Source of the DNA: Pontederia crassipes
Taxonomy: Eukaryota; Streptophyta; Magnoliopsida; Commelinales; Pontederiaceae
Direction: 5' to 3'
Assembly (NCBI GenBank): GCA_030549335.1
Contig: CM060183.1
Span: forward strand, 34,222,768 to 34,286,767
Length of the DNA stretch: 64,000 nt
Position numbers and translations under genes: made by a program. The notes beneath the pieces were generated by a model that did no database searches, was not told where the DNA came from, and saw nothing but the letters and a program-made list of their open reading frames with translations. Positions 21,787-32,780 of this stretch are shown here, piece by piece (position 1 is the stretch's first letter; each line of letters starts with the position of its first letter).

Positions 21787-21974
21787 GGATCTTTTCTTAC
21801 TCATGTCGACGTTTTCTCATATATCCTACCATGAACAATTTCCATATTTAGGTAGAAAACAAATCTAAAGGAAATTATATGAAAACAAATCAAAACTCCT
21901 CCTTTTCTAAACATAAAAACATTTTAAAACTCTAATCAAATGGCCTAAACTAATGCATGATTTTTCGTGCATCA
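21787..21974 (-). mobile_element. Gypsy 3' LTR fragment
   Basis: This matches the corresponding end of the LTR at 24762-26026 (GACGTTTTCTCATAT, ATATTTAGGTAGAAA, CGATTTTTCGTGCATCA), with about 10% differences. Confidence 0.8.
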
Positions 21975-23386
21975 AATACCCACAAGCTTAATATTTTGCT
22001 TGTCATCAAGCAAATTTGATATAAGGCACACTTCTCCATCACAAAACCAATACTTTTCTCCCACTATTATTTTACACGATCATCACTAGAGTATCTATTT
22101 TCAACCAATATGCATCCTTGCAGAATTCTTAGCATTTAAACATGTCTTTTCCTGCATATCTACAAATAATATTAGTCAATCTCATAAGAGTATCAATATT
22201 GAACTACAAGTCTTTAAGGAGCTTATTTTCATACTATTATTATTTCACATTTCAGCATTAAGATTTTTTATTCACTTTAAGAATTTAGTAATCCTCCATA
22301 TTGCACTAAGTAGTCCATGTAACGGACTTTCGACCGACGAATCTCAAAGCAGATGCCCTTATGTCGCCAGGCAAGAATCCCCTACGGGTCTAATTACCCG
22401 GACACACAAAGGTTCCAGAGGATACATTATACTTTTCACTTTAACTGTTGGGGCTCAACTAGCCCTCTTTTTATTCACTTTAACATTAAAATTAATTACC
22501 ATAATTATAAGCTCCAAAAAGACTTAATGCTTTCAATAAAAATACAATTATAATCAAGACTAATATCATAGTAAATATAGAGAAATTCATCATTTAAAAG
22601 CTAGTCCTTCTACTTAGCAACAAACTCAATCCAAATTCCAATACTCGGTGATACCCGATAAAAAGAAACAATGATTGAATTTCATAGATTAAGCGATGTT
22701 CTGAAAATAAGCTTAAAGACAATAAAATATTAAACAAGAAGAAATGAGATGAGACTTAAATTTTTTTAAATTATCCTAATTAGATGCATGTCAAACAAAA
22801 GATGATTGATTCAAAATACTAAAATAAGGCATACCATGCAAATGCAAAATGGACAAGTCCCTCCCCCAAGCTTGAACAACTGAGAGAAGAAAAATACATA
22901 AGTGGGAAAATATAAAGGAGAAGAAACGATCAAGGCTTAGTCTTCTGGAGGTGGCGATGGCGAGAAGGGTGTTCTGTGGCCAAGTCTGTGATTTAGATCT
23001 ACACTATAAGCAGAAATATGGTAAGGCCTAGTCTCTACCGTGACCGAGACAGAATGAATATCCTTCAGGTCTTGAGAACGGTCGCGAAAGTAGTCGTAAC
23101 CGAAGTTTTTCCTGAACATGAACATAACTAAGTTAGTATCAAATCTACTCCACAATTAGGAAACTAAAAGAAGTAAAGAGAAAAAGGTTTAGATAGTGTA
23201 GTTCTAAGTTATAGTCATTAGCTTGACTTTTGCCCTTTCATCTTTAGGGGTTTAATAAGGGCACTGAGTGGCCACTTATTAACGTGATTGAATTCGCTTG
23301 CTCTCTTGGATTTTTCTCTGCATTGTTAGGCAAGCTCCTTAGCTATCTTCTAGATACCATGTTTGCCAGTTGTCCGATCTATGTTT

Positions 23387-24632
23387 CTAAGTTTCGGATT
23401 GATGCATCTTGATTAGTAAACTTGGTCTCCACAGTGAGGATGAACTTTGATAAGACATTTTCCAAATCACTTTTTGGTTCGGTATAAAGTTGATAAACAG
23501 GGGTTGTACTAAACTCCTATTATTCACCCAAAAGTAATTAGGAGGAGCCCTTAGCCCACTGTTGTACGCATTTCCTCCAACATTGTTCTTCAAAGAATTA
23601 TTAGAAACAAAGTTAGCATCCTCGAAATTTTGCTGATTAAAATTTATACCTGCTTGGCATTCATGATTAAGATGTCCCCCTCCACACATGTCACATGTGA
23701 TGTTCGAAACATTGTTGATAGATCTTTGAGTCATCAACATATCCATTTTCTTTGTCAAGACATCTAATTGAGCTTGAATGTGGGTGGCTTTATCAACTTC
23801 ATAAAGTCCAGCCTTCTTTGCCTTTGAGTTTACCAATTGTTCAAGGTAAGATTGTCGAATAACTTATAAAGATCTTCAGGGGATCTATCAGCAATGATTC
23901 CTCCAGCAGCGGTGTAGATCTTATCCTTTATCTCTATTGAGGTCTCATTGTAAAAGTATTGAATTTGTTGGTAAAGAGGGATATTATGATTTGGAACTTT
24001 ACTGACGAGATCCTTGCACCTATCCCAAGCTTCATGCATAGACTCTGTATCCTGCTGGCAAAAAGAAGAAACTTCAAATAAGCATCTAGCAGCTTTTTGT
24101 AGTGGACAATACTTGTTAATGAATGCTTGACGCATTTCTTCCCAATTTGTTATGGTTCCTGTTGGCAATGTACTGAGCCAAGTATAAGCTTTTCCTTTCA
24201 AAGAAAAAGGAAAAAGTCTTAGACGAACTGCATCATCTGTTACTCCCTGAAATTTGAAAGTTGAACATAATTGAACAAATTTCCTAATGTGGCCGAATGG
24301 ATCTTCATCTCTGTCTCCTCCAAATTTGTGTTTGATATCATTTGAACTATTCCCTGCTGAATATGAAAATTGTTAGCACCAATTTCAAGGAATGTAATGC
24401 TCCCTCTTTCATCAATCATTAGTCCCATGGTGTAATCTCTCATAGTTCTATATGCAGGTGGAGGTGGTTGGTTTTCAATTTGTCTTTGTTGATCTGTCAT
24501 CTTAACAATAGTAAAAATTTTCTTCTTCAGTCTTCTAGCAGTTCTCTCTATTTGAGGATCAAACACTAGTGGTTCACCTGAACTTCGTGTATTATGCCTA
24601 TGTCCCAAGGCACTAGTGCTAGAATCCTCCAA
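23387..24632 (-). pseudogene. Gypsy gag (Retrotrans_gag) with zinc knuckle, frameshifted
   Basis: Three minus-strand frames join: MEDSSTSALGHRHNTRSSGE (N-terminal region with polar linker); then MKGKAYTWLSTLPTGTITNW, EEMRQAFINKYCPLQKAARC and ESMHEAWDRCKDLVSKVPNH, the Retrotrans_gag domain; then VDKATHIQAQLDVLTKKMD and a knuckle-like CDMCGGGHLNHEC. This is the gag of Athila/Tat-type Gypsy elements. Frame changes lie near 24220 and 23835. It would form virus-like particles in the cytoplasm if intact. Confidence 0.8.
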
Positions 24633-24736
24633 GATGTGTGGATTATGAACTCTTCAATTCTTGCAACTATACCAATACAAATGAATGGTAATAATTCTCA
24701 AATTAATAAGTAAGATAAGAAATTAATTATTAACAT

Positions 24737-24757
24737 GTCCCCCGCAACGGCGCCAAA
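24737..24757 (-). other. Gypsy primer binding site
   Basis: Minus strand TTTTTGGCGCCGTTGCGGGGG lies directly inside the 5' LTR. It resembles the TGGCGCCGTTGCCGGGG site of Athila/Tat elements with one base changed. Confidence 0.8.
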
Positions 24758-24761
24758 AACT

Positions 24762-26026
24762 TGATGCGGACTTAGAAACACTAGCAAGCGCATTAATCGT
24801 TCAAGTAATAAAATGATGAGTATAAAATATCGTTCCCACGAGGATAAGAAATAATTAATAACTTCTCTTATAAATTGAGAAAAGAAAATAACTCTGTGCT
24901 TTGTAAAAATAAGAAGAGTAAATAATATAAATATAGAGTTATGATCAATGGGGTTTAAAAGTATAGAATTGATGAATAAGATTTATCTTAATTAATATCA
25001 CTACTCATGTACGAATTCTAGACAAAAGTTGATGAATTAATAAAGTAAAATTCTCAAATTAATTTAACCAATATTTCAGGGTTTAAATCCTATTTTGAAG
25101 TCAACAAAAAAGATTAACCCTCTCGGTTTTTAATCTAATTTATTATATTTCAAAATGCACTCAACTGGAATATAAAGTTAAGGGCTTTCTCAAGTCACCT
25201 TAACAACAACATAATTGGGCTCTTGTGATTTCCCCAAGAGTGGTATGTAAGAGGAAAAATCAGAGAAAAACTCTAGAGAATCTAAAAACTTTTTTCAGAT
25301 AATAAAAAGATTCAAAGGAATAAATCTCATGTAATAATTAATAAAATCATCAAACATGTTATTGATCCATCAACTAATCATAGAAGAATTCATAAAGAAT
25401 AGAGTTCAATTAAGAAAATCCTAAAGAACTATTCCATAAACCCATAGTACATCAATCTAAATAATGTTTCAGAAAAAAAATAGAGAACAAGAAGAACTAC
25501 TCCTAATTTTACCGTTCTCTCTCGAGTTTCCGGTAGAACTTCATTGTAGCATCTGGATCTTCTTCGTCAAGCCTTCAGCCTCTGAATTCTGCCCTCCAAA
25601 GATGTTCTTCCAGTTGATTTGGGGTCTCTTAAATAGTTTTTCCCGTAACATGGCTCAACAACCCGAAATCTTATAAAAAATGTGGATAAAAATGACTTAA
25701 AACTGCCTAACAGACTGCCGTAATGACCGTGAAAGGCTCTGTCACGGCCGTGACAGAAGGCTGTCAAGGCTGAAGATACTTAGTCAATATTTCTGCTGGA
25801 AATCTCCCTGTCACGGTCGTGACAGTCTTTTGAGCTATTTTAGATCTTTTCTTGCCTTCATTTCGACGTTTTCTCATATCCTATCAGGAATAATTTCTAT
25901 ATTTAGGTAGAAATCAAATCTAAAGGAAATTATAGGAAAACGAATCAAAACTCATTTTCTAAACATAAAAATATTCTAAAATTTTAATCAAATGACCTAA
26001 ACGAATGCACGATTTTTCGTGCATCA
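24762..26026 (-). mobile_element. Gypsy 5' LTR
   Basis: TGATGC...GCATCA termini, 1265 bp. Outside the right end the CTATA satellite begins at once. Confidence 0.85.
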
Positions 26027-26027
26027 A

Positions 26028-26190
26028 CTATACTATACTATGTTATACTATATAATATTGTATTATACTATAACATACTATACTATAGTATACTATACTA
26101 TACTGTACTATACTATACTATACTATACTATACTAAATTATATTATAGTATACATTATACTATATTATCCATCATACTATACTATATTAT
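26028..26190. repeat. CTATA satellite, right copy
   Basis: Tandem ACTAT/CTATA units, ending in the 52-bp block identical to 6962-7013. It lies between the Gypsy 5' LTR and the right part of the CACTA element. Confidence 0.85.
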
Positions 26191-26926
26191 TTATTATATA
26201 ATATATAAAAATTAATATACCATGCTATACATGCCTTATACTCCAATTCCCAAATTTCAAAATTAAAGGAATAGTGCTTTATCTTTTTTCATAGGAATCA
26301 AATGGAAATTTCCAGAGATTCGACCATTGGATCATCGCAAAATTTGTACCTTCTATAGGCCATGACAACAAAAAAAATTTTAGTATTTTTTGGCAATTTT
26401 AGGAGAATGGACGATAGAGTTAAAAACCTAGGAAAAAAGTTTCTAACGGTCTCCGACGTGAGTCCGGTGAGAATTAGTCGAAACAAAAATTACAGACTCG
26501 TAGAGATTGACACGAGCTGTCGATCCACATAAGAACCGTGGCGATCAGAGGTAGAAAGAAATTCAATAAAATGGGTAAAGTTTCAGAATAAAAATGGTTG
26601 GTTCTTCGTGGTCGTAGATCGGATTGCCACAAAAAAAGGCATTTCGAAGGGCTCGAGAAGATTGGGTGGAGCAAACATCTCATGTTTCACATGTTTTCTA
26701 TTTTCTCCGATTATCAAAATACCTATTTTTTGTAATTATAAAAATTCTTCAAATGTTCTAACCACCCTAAGAAATATAAAAATATGCGTTCTCAAAAAAT
26801 CGGACCTTCGACAGTGCTCGGGACGGTCCCATTTAGTCGACATAGAGTTTTCAAATTTTTTAGACGATGTTGATAAACATATACATATACATATACACAT
26901 ACACATACACATATACATATACATAT

Positions 26927-26957
<31 letters not shown>

Positions 26958-27009
26958 CATATATCTATTACATATATTACATATATACATACATATATAC
27001 ATAGTTAAT
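26191..27009. other. CACTA interior, noncoding, with an AT/CA microsatellite
   Basis: No transposase or other gene was recognised. A CATATA/CACATA/TATA microsatellite runs from about 26876 to 27000 and accounts for the open frames there. Confidence 0.6.
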
Positions 27010-27330
27010 AACTTTATAGTACTTTAGCACCACCTTTACGACGCATTAGCACCGCATACCTATCGCGACACAATGGCTTCCCAATAGCATCGACAATTTC
27101 ATCACTACTCCATTTTAGTGTCAGAATAGCATCGCCATTTTGTGACGCTAGTTTAGCACCTTAGACTGTCGAGGCCAATGTGACGCTATATTCCAGCTTA
27201 GCATCACAATTTCAGGGTCGCTAAACTGCGACGATATTTCACATATTTTAGAATTAATTATCTATTAGAATTGAATTAATGTGGTGCCAATTGACGATGC
27301 AATAGTGTCGCCAAATTTGCGACGCTAAAT
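27010..27330. repeat. CACTA inner subterminal repeats
   Basis: Degenerate TTAGCACC, GCGACGCTA, TAGCATCGCC and TTGCGACGCTAAATGA words are of the same type as at the left end, and flank the captured gene fragment on its left. Confidence 0.7.
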
Positions 27331-27880
27331 GACGATCTGTGTGCTCATCGAAGAACAAATCTCAACCGTCCTTTCATTTAATCAGACGGTTCTGCCTGCC
27401 CAAACGTCACCTTTTCCCCCTTTTAACCACTCATCCTCATCTCCTCATCCTTCTCCGTTGACGCCTGTCCGATGTTTCCGCCTACTCCACCTATGCTCCG
27501 ACGCTACCGCCTCCTCCTCCCCCACCTCTGCTCCGACGCTGCCGCCTCCTCCTCCTCCAACACACCGATGGTCCTGTCTTCTTCGTCGCGGACTTTGACA
27601 TCATAGGAGATGGCTGTCGATGCGACACGGCCACCATCCAAGCATGTGCGATGGTTGGCGGCGAACGCGTCGTCTTCCCCTCTGGCGGCGACTACCTCAC
27701 GACCGGTAGCGGACACATCTTCTTCCCCTCTAGCGGCTGGCTTGACCGGTGTATGAGGCATTGCGTGACGCATTCAAGGCCAGGGCAACAGGACTCAAGG
27801 CGGCGATGGGTCTTCTCATAGTCATCCGAGGAGGAGGACGATCGTCCAAGGAGGAGGACAACGAGGAGGCCCTGTAATTT
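27331..27880 (+). pseudogene. Captured gene fragment resembling the N-terminus of a GH28 polygalacturonase
   Basis: A GC-rich block in the AT-rich transposon. One frame (from 27571) reads VADFDIIGDGCRCDTATIQA and then VGGERVVFPSGGDYLTTGS. This resembles the first conserved block of plant GH28 (pectin lyase-like) enzymes: V.DFGA.GDG..DDTAAIQ, then GGG.V.FP.G.YLTG. These hydrolyse pectin in the cell wall. Upstream is a Pro/Ser-rich leader without a clear signal peptide in the same frame. No later GH28 motif (NTDG, GDD, GHG, RIK) is present, and the frame is lost near 27760. It lies between the two sets of subterminal repeats, as expected for a gene piece carried by a CACTA element. The family call is by eye. 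Confidence 0.5.
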
Positions 27881-28069
27881 GATGTAATAGAAATGTATAT
27901 GTGATGTAATGTAATTTGATATAATGAAAATGTATTTGTACATGTAATGTAATTTGATGGTACTTCAACTGTAATGTAAATAAAATAAAATCAATGAATG
28001 GAGCGCCATTGTAATGTAATTCAATGAGTGAATGAGGAAGGTGACAATTATCTATGGATGGACATATTG

Positions 28070-28467
28070 TTCTTAGCGTCACATTAGCGTCGCAGCAGCG
28101 ACGCAGGAAAAATCAAATTATAGCGCCACATTAGCGTCCGATTAGCATTACAACGTAATGCCAACTCGATGTCGGATGAGCGTCGACAATTTTAGCGCCT
28201 CTTTAGAGTCGGACTAGCGACGCATGTTGACTCTTCACGATGACACTTTATGCATCATTATAGTGTCTCATTAGCGCCACCATTCGACAATAATTGTGTC
28301 GACATACCCATAGGGGCGAAATTGACACTATTAGCATTAGAGAAATGGCATCACGAAGCTTGTGGCATAATGTCGACGCTAATGCATCGCTATTGTATTT
28401 AGCGTCGAGTTAGCGACGCATTGGAGTCTATATTACTGCGTCACTAATCGATGATTTTCTTTTAGTG
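28070..28467. repeat. CACTA right subterminal repeats and terminal inverted repeat
   Basis: Dense TTAGCGTC/GACGC words run up to the terminal ..GATGATTTTCTTTTAGTG, the inverse of the left end. The ATG duplication follows at 28468-28470. Confidence 0.85.
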
Positions 28468-28470
28468 ATG

Positions 28471-29740
28471 ATTCTATCAAGTTTGCATAGGATTTTAGCA
28501 TTGCCAAGCCTATTGTTACACCAAGTTAAACCTAATTCAGTGGAGGAAGATCAATTAAGCCATGATGTCAAGAAGAGCAACAGATGATGGAGTATGCCTA
28601 AAGGGAAAGCCCCCTCTTTTCTCGGAAGGACGAGAATGTTATTAAAATCCCCAAGTAATTAATATTCATGGGATGCCCTCATTTCTTTGACATTTCAATT
28701 CTTTCCATAGGCCTCTACGCAAAACATGATGAGTACTTGCATAAATACTAGTTAACATAAAGGAAAATTTTCTATAGTGACTACAACATGAATGTAAGAT
28801 GCATTAAAGACAATAGGTGATAACTCCACTTTTTCTGGCGCCAATGCCGGGATTAGGCCACTGTCGACACCATTGTCGAGACTCCAATAGTCATGGTGGG
28901 TTTAATCGGCAAACAATCGAAGCAAAATGCGTGTCATCCGTATGTGTTTCAAGCAAGACAAGTAGATCAGGATGTTGATTTATCCAACATAAGGTCTCTT
29001 ACTTTGCTACGATATGTCTCCTACAATTCCATGATACTAATTTTATGATTTAAGATCAAGAGGGTGTTGTAGCATGAGAATGCTATCCTGATTTACTTCT
29101 TTATCAGGTTTTGTATACTTACTTTCCTTGTCGGCTCGGCCTTCCTTCATGTTCTTCTTGAGTGTCTGGAAGGATGGGTTGATCGTTGTCTTGGCCTTCC
29201 TAGCAGATCGCTCTGATTTGGTAAGGGAAGGTCGCACAATGTCGGCATCCTTAAGCTCCACCTCAGAATTCATTTCCAGAGCATCCACCTCCCATGTATC
29301 CTTGAGGCGATCGATAACCCATTCCATCATTCCTGCATGAGAAGAATAGTTGATGCCAGAAGCCAATGAGGCAAGCCAAGGGGTAGGAGCAAAAGAGGTG
29401 TGTGGGGTCTATAGGGTCCAGGGATTGAACTCTACTTGAAAGGTAGTTGAGTGGGCAGAGGATGAGTAGTAGTTGCAGGTGATGGAACCCTAGGATTGAA
29501 AGCATAGATTGCAAATGAGGGTTGCATAGAGGTGAGCATGCATGCCCTAGGACACTAGCAGTGGATGCATAGGTAGGGAGTGAGTGGTTGAGATCGATTG
29601 GTCCACATATGCCCTCGTTGATGTGTCTGGTGATGATTATCCTGTGGTACATCCAACTTGCTTTTTAACCCTCCAAATTTTGAAGAGTCTACATGAGAAG
29701 TTAAAATAAAGACCAAGCGCTAAATTGTCGACGACTATAA
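28471..29740 (-). mobile_element. LINE retrotransposon, 5' part: ORF1 remnant and start of endonuclease
   Basis: On the minus strand, a polar ORF1-like region (29366-29043: VIDRLKDTWEVDALEMNSEV, KSERSARKAKTTINPSFQTL) is followed by the endonuclease start VSWNCR, then LLVLLETHTDD (catalytic E of the ETK/ETH motif), and LGDFNNILVLPRKEG (the GDFN motif). Further on, LTWCNNRLGNAKILCKLDRI runs straight to the CACTA insertion point. The continuation is at 6475 and below. Many stops are present. Between 29390 and 29652 a minus-strand frame may be more of ORF1, but I cannot assign it. Confidence 0.8.
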
Positions 29741-30085
29741 TTAATTAATTAATATGATTCATGGGCACAAGTTGTACGTCCATTGTGTGGGCAGCAGAAT
29801 CGTGGGCTCTACACAATGGGCATCATAAGCATCTTAGCGTACATTACAATGTAGTGACACAGTCGACGATTGGCACTATCATCACTGAATGATCCGCTAG
29901 TTGGCATGGGACAAATTAATAATATTAAGAAATTAAACAAGCATTGCCTTGGTCACTGATCAGGATTCAGGAAGCTCCCACACTTGATTCAGGAATCTCA
30001 AGGCGCACATCGCTTTCTGATTGCTGCTAAGACCATGTACACAACATGCCAGGAAACTAGGGGCCAGTGTACATGGTCTTATAGC
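29741..30085. other. Intergenic, nothing recognised
   Basis: No coding or repeat signature was seen, apart from short GCGTACATTA/GTCGACGATT words like those of the CACTA ends. Confidence 0.4.
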
Positions 30086-30862
30086 TCATGAAGTTTCCAT
30101 CCACCTTCATTAATTGGATTATGATTTGTATCCAACCTCCTCTCTTCACCTGCAATATCAATGGTTCCTTTTCACCATACTTCGAAAGCCATAAGGGCCT
30201 TAGGCAAGGTGACCCCCTATCCCTTTATCTATTGATCTTGGTGTCTCAAGTATTCTCCTCATTGATTAAAGGTCAAATCAATCTGGGGCATATTAAGTCA
30301 TTCACAGCAGGTGAATTTTCTATTAGCCATCTTTTATATGTAGATGACCTCCTTGTTTTTACTGCAGCCATTGCTTCTAATTGTAATGCACTGAAGGACA
30401 CCTTTAGTAGATATTAAGAATTAACAAATCAGAAAATCAATTTAAACAAGTCTACTATTTATTTACCTCCAAAACTTCACATTCGCAGAAACAGCATTAT
30501 TCGAAATATATTAAATATCTCTGTTGGCTCCTTCCCTTTTACTTAGCTGGGGACTCCTATCTCGTATAAGAAGCTTAATAAAGATTCCTTCTTTCATATC
30601 ATTTCCAAGATCCAATGCAAGCTGGCTAGCTGGAAAAATAAGACTCTTTCCCAAGCTGAAAAAGTCACACTCATTAAATCCACACTCTCATCTATCCCAA
30701 ACTATGCTTTAAGTGTCATCCACATATCCTCTGGCCCCATTGAATCTCTTGAACGTGTCAAAAGAACTTTCTCTAGTCCTCATCAGGTGATAATAGAGGC
30801 CTTCATCTCATTAGTTGGAGCACAACTCATCTGCCAAAACATGATGGGGTTTGGGAATCATG
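30086..30862 (+). pseudogene. LINE reverse transcriptase fragment, plus strand
   Basis: The translation has FINWIMICIQPPLFTCNING, SHKGLRQGDPLSLYLLILVS (the GxRQGDPLSP motif) and SHLLYVDDLLVFT (YADD catalytic box as YVDD). Later frames have LGTPISYKKLNK and SKIQCKLASWKNKTLSQAEK, the thumb and linker. Frame shifts occur near 30415 and 30530. It ends at 30862 against a Copia fragment. A LINE C-terminal piece in the same orientation lies at 39600-40960 and could be its continuation. Confidence 0.85.
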
Positions 30863-30866
30863 TCCC

Positions 30867-31133
30867 TTAATTATATGCGTATCTCTTCCATTGGAACTGC
30901 AACCCTTGATCAAATCGATCCATGCGGAAAGAACCATCGACAAACCCCAATTTATTTTTTGCTAGTAATGCATTTGAAAATGCTTGACTCCACATAGCAT
31001 AATTATCAGATCCATTAAGGTGAATTGGGATCAAAATCAATCCAGGAGTATCAGAAGGATGCAAGTAAAGAGGATGAGTATGATCCAAAGCAAGAGCCAT
31101 GTAGGAAGAACCCAAATCTGAAGAGACTGCCAT
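30867..31133 (-). pseudogene. Copia gag N-terminal fragment
   Basis: Minus-strand DHTHPLYLHPSDTPGLILIP and LNGSDNYAMWSQAFSNALLA, KNKLGFVDGSF match the retrotransposon gag N-terminus (DUF4219/UBN2 entry). It is related to the gag at 62375-63658. Only 88 codons remain; the rest of the element is gone, and it abuts the LINE fragment at 30862. Confidence 0.85.
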
Positions 31134-31329
31134 GTCGAAAGAGGTTTAAGAACTTCTTACCAAGAAATCCAAGAACGAAAATGAGACCAGAAACTGCTCG
31201 TGAATCCTTCAACAAATAGAACTATCACAGCAAGGGTTGATCGACCACAGCATCAAAAAATCGAGTTGATCGCAGCATCAAGGGATCGAGTTGATCACAG
31301 TGCCAAAGGAATAACCTACTCCGATACCA

Positions 31330-31501
31330 TGTTAACATTTAGAAGAGAAGTGTATTGCCGGAAAAATATTTGCAGGATTCAGAGATTCCTGGGATACGGC
31401 GTTTCATTTATATAGTAAGAGTTTGTACACTGTGTTGATGCTGTACAATTGCATTACAACGTACAGAATTACAGTAGAATGCTAGTGTACCGAACATAAC
31501 A
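31330..31501 (-). mobile_element. Short Copia LTR with adjacent primer site
   Basis: TGTTAACA..CATAACA in plus orientation, 172 bp. On the minus strand a primer site TGGTATCGGAG (31319-31329) and then the gag at 31133 follow, so this is the 5' LTR of a minus-strand Copia. The body and the other LTR are missing. The LTR ends about 85 bp before the BURP homology starts. Confidence 0.75.
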
Positions 31502-31586
31502 GAAATACGAAATACAAAACACACGTGATACGCACGTGGAGAAGAAGAGAAGAAGAGAAAAGCTATCAGATATAAGACATCACAAC

Positions 31587-32153
31587 AAATCCATCCCCTT
31601 CTCGTTCGCCAGACTGCCCGAGATATTTAGCCGCTTCTCCATAGAGCCTAAATCCGCGTTGGCCAAGTACGTGAAAAGGTCGGTGACCTTATTCGAGCGG
31701 CCGGAGGAAAACGGGGAGACGAAACTCTGTGCCACCTCCCTCGAGTCCATGGTCGACTTCAGCGTCAACATCCTCGGGACGAACCAAGTGGAGGCGTTCT
31801 CTACCGTAGTGATCAATAAAGAGGACACGACGAAACCGGAGGAATTTGCCATTACTGGAACCCGCAGCCTCGATGGCGACAAGTGGGTGGCGTGCCATGA
31901 AATGGTATACCCGTACGCCATGTTCTATTGTCATTCGTCACCCGCCAGAGTGTACGTCGCGGAGTTGGTGGGAGAAGACGGCACGAAGGTGGAGGTGGCG
32001 GTGATGTGTCACACCGACACCAAGGGATGGAATCCTGAGCATTTGGCTTTCAAGCTGCTCAAGGTGAAGCCTGGACAGGCGACCATCTGTCACTTTCTTC
32101 CACAAAATGACCTCCTGTTCAGCCGCAGCCTGCATTTAGGTCTAGTGCCCTAG
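31587..32153 (+). pseudogene. BURP-domain pseudogene (3' part of last exon only)
   Basis: The translation from IPFSFARLPEIFSRFSIEPK to HFLPQNDLLFSR and a stop is about 75% identical by eye to exon 3 of the BURP gene at 43641-44985. All four CH pairs of the BURP motif are intact (CHEMVYPYAMFYCH, then CH at TDTKGW and CHFLP). Missing are the signal-peptide exon, the PNTPMP exon and the first part of the BURP domain (FF..DL..G..M). A Copia LTR and gag fragment occupy the place where these should be. The open frame extends upstream to 31536 without homology. Its 3' flank still resembles that of the 44-kb gene (AAGGGTCCCAAGTCCGGAA; CTTTGGCTC). BURP proteins are secreted plant proteins of wall or stress function. 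Confidence 0.85.
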
Positions 32154-32346
32154 ACCATGCACGAACGCACGCACACGCATGCATGCATCAGTACCTATGA
32201 AAACTGGAGTTACGTACTGAGCTGCATGCAAGTGACTTGCATCTTATGATATTGTCTTCCGTACCTTGCAAAAGGGTCCCAAGTCCGGAACGCGATATAT
32301 GGAAGTGTATAGTGTCCGTCGCCGTGCTTGTCTTATTGTTTGCAAC

Positions 32347-32772
32347 TAGGGGTGTTCACCAAGTACCTGACCCGGCACGTCAACTAGATTTTTTTAATTT
32401 TAAATATTTTTTATTCAATTTAATTAGTGTATACCATCTAAAATTAAAATATATATATAATAATGTATTTTAAATAGAGATTAATATGTAGATATTTAAA
32501 ACAATATTTTTATGCCTAAAAATACTTTATTTTATATTTAAAATAAATTAGTAAATATTTTTTGTATTAAAAATTAAAAAGAAAATTTTAAAAAAAAAGC
32601 AAAAGGGTGGTCGGGTAACTCGACCACCCGACCCGAGCCAACTTGGCCCGAGCAGGGTCGGGTTGGGTCGGATTCTTTCATAAAAAAAATTGAAACCCGA
32701 CCCGAACAAACTCGGCCGGGTTGGGTCGGATTTGTCACGGGTCGGGTCAAACCTGACCGATGAACACCCCTA
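32347..32772. mobile_element. hAT-type MITE in the 3' flank of the BURP pseudogene
   Basis: Terminal inverted repeats TAGGGGTGTTCA / TGAACACCCCTA bound a 426-bp noncoding element with GGGTCGGGTTGGGTCGG-like words near its ends. An exact 8-bp target duplication TTTGCAAC flanks it (32339-32346 and 32773-32780), typical of hAT. A related copy is at 55946. Confidence 0.9.
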
Positions 32773-32780
32773 TTTGCAAC

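Larger units (their letters stand above)
21787..26026 (-). mobile_element. Gag-only Ty3/Gypsy element (Athila/Tat-like), minus strand
   Basis: On the minus strand: 5' LTR (26026 to 24762, TGATGCACG..CCGCATCA, 1265 bp), then a primer site of the TTGGCGCCGTTGC type (24737-24757), gag (24632-23387), a long noncoding 3' region, a purine-rich AAGCTTGTGGGTA, and the first 188 bp of the 3' LTR (21974-21787). Protease, RT, RNase H and integrase are absent, so it is non-autonomous. The 3' LTR is cut where it joins LTR A4. Confidence 0.8.
6476..28467. mobile_element. CACTA (En/Spm, CMC) DNA transposon carrying nested retrotransposons
   Basis: The left end starts CACTACAAGAAAACTATCG. The right end, read on the minus strand, starts CACTAAAAGAAAATCATCG, so the termini are CACTA-type inverted repeats. 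A 3-bp target duplication ATG sits outside each end (6473-6475 and 28468-28470), as expected for this superfamily. Subterminal GCGACGCTA/TAGCGTCG motifs crowd both ends (6500-6895, 27010-27330, 28070-28460). No transposase (TNPD/TNPA-like) was found, so it looks non-autonomous. Its own DNA is about 6476-7013 plus 26191-28467; the rest is nested retroelements. Removing it with one ATG restores the endonuclease frame of the host LINE. Confidence 0.9.
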
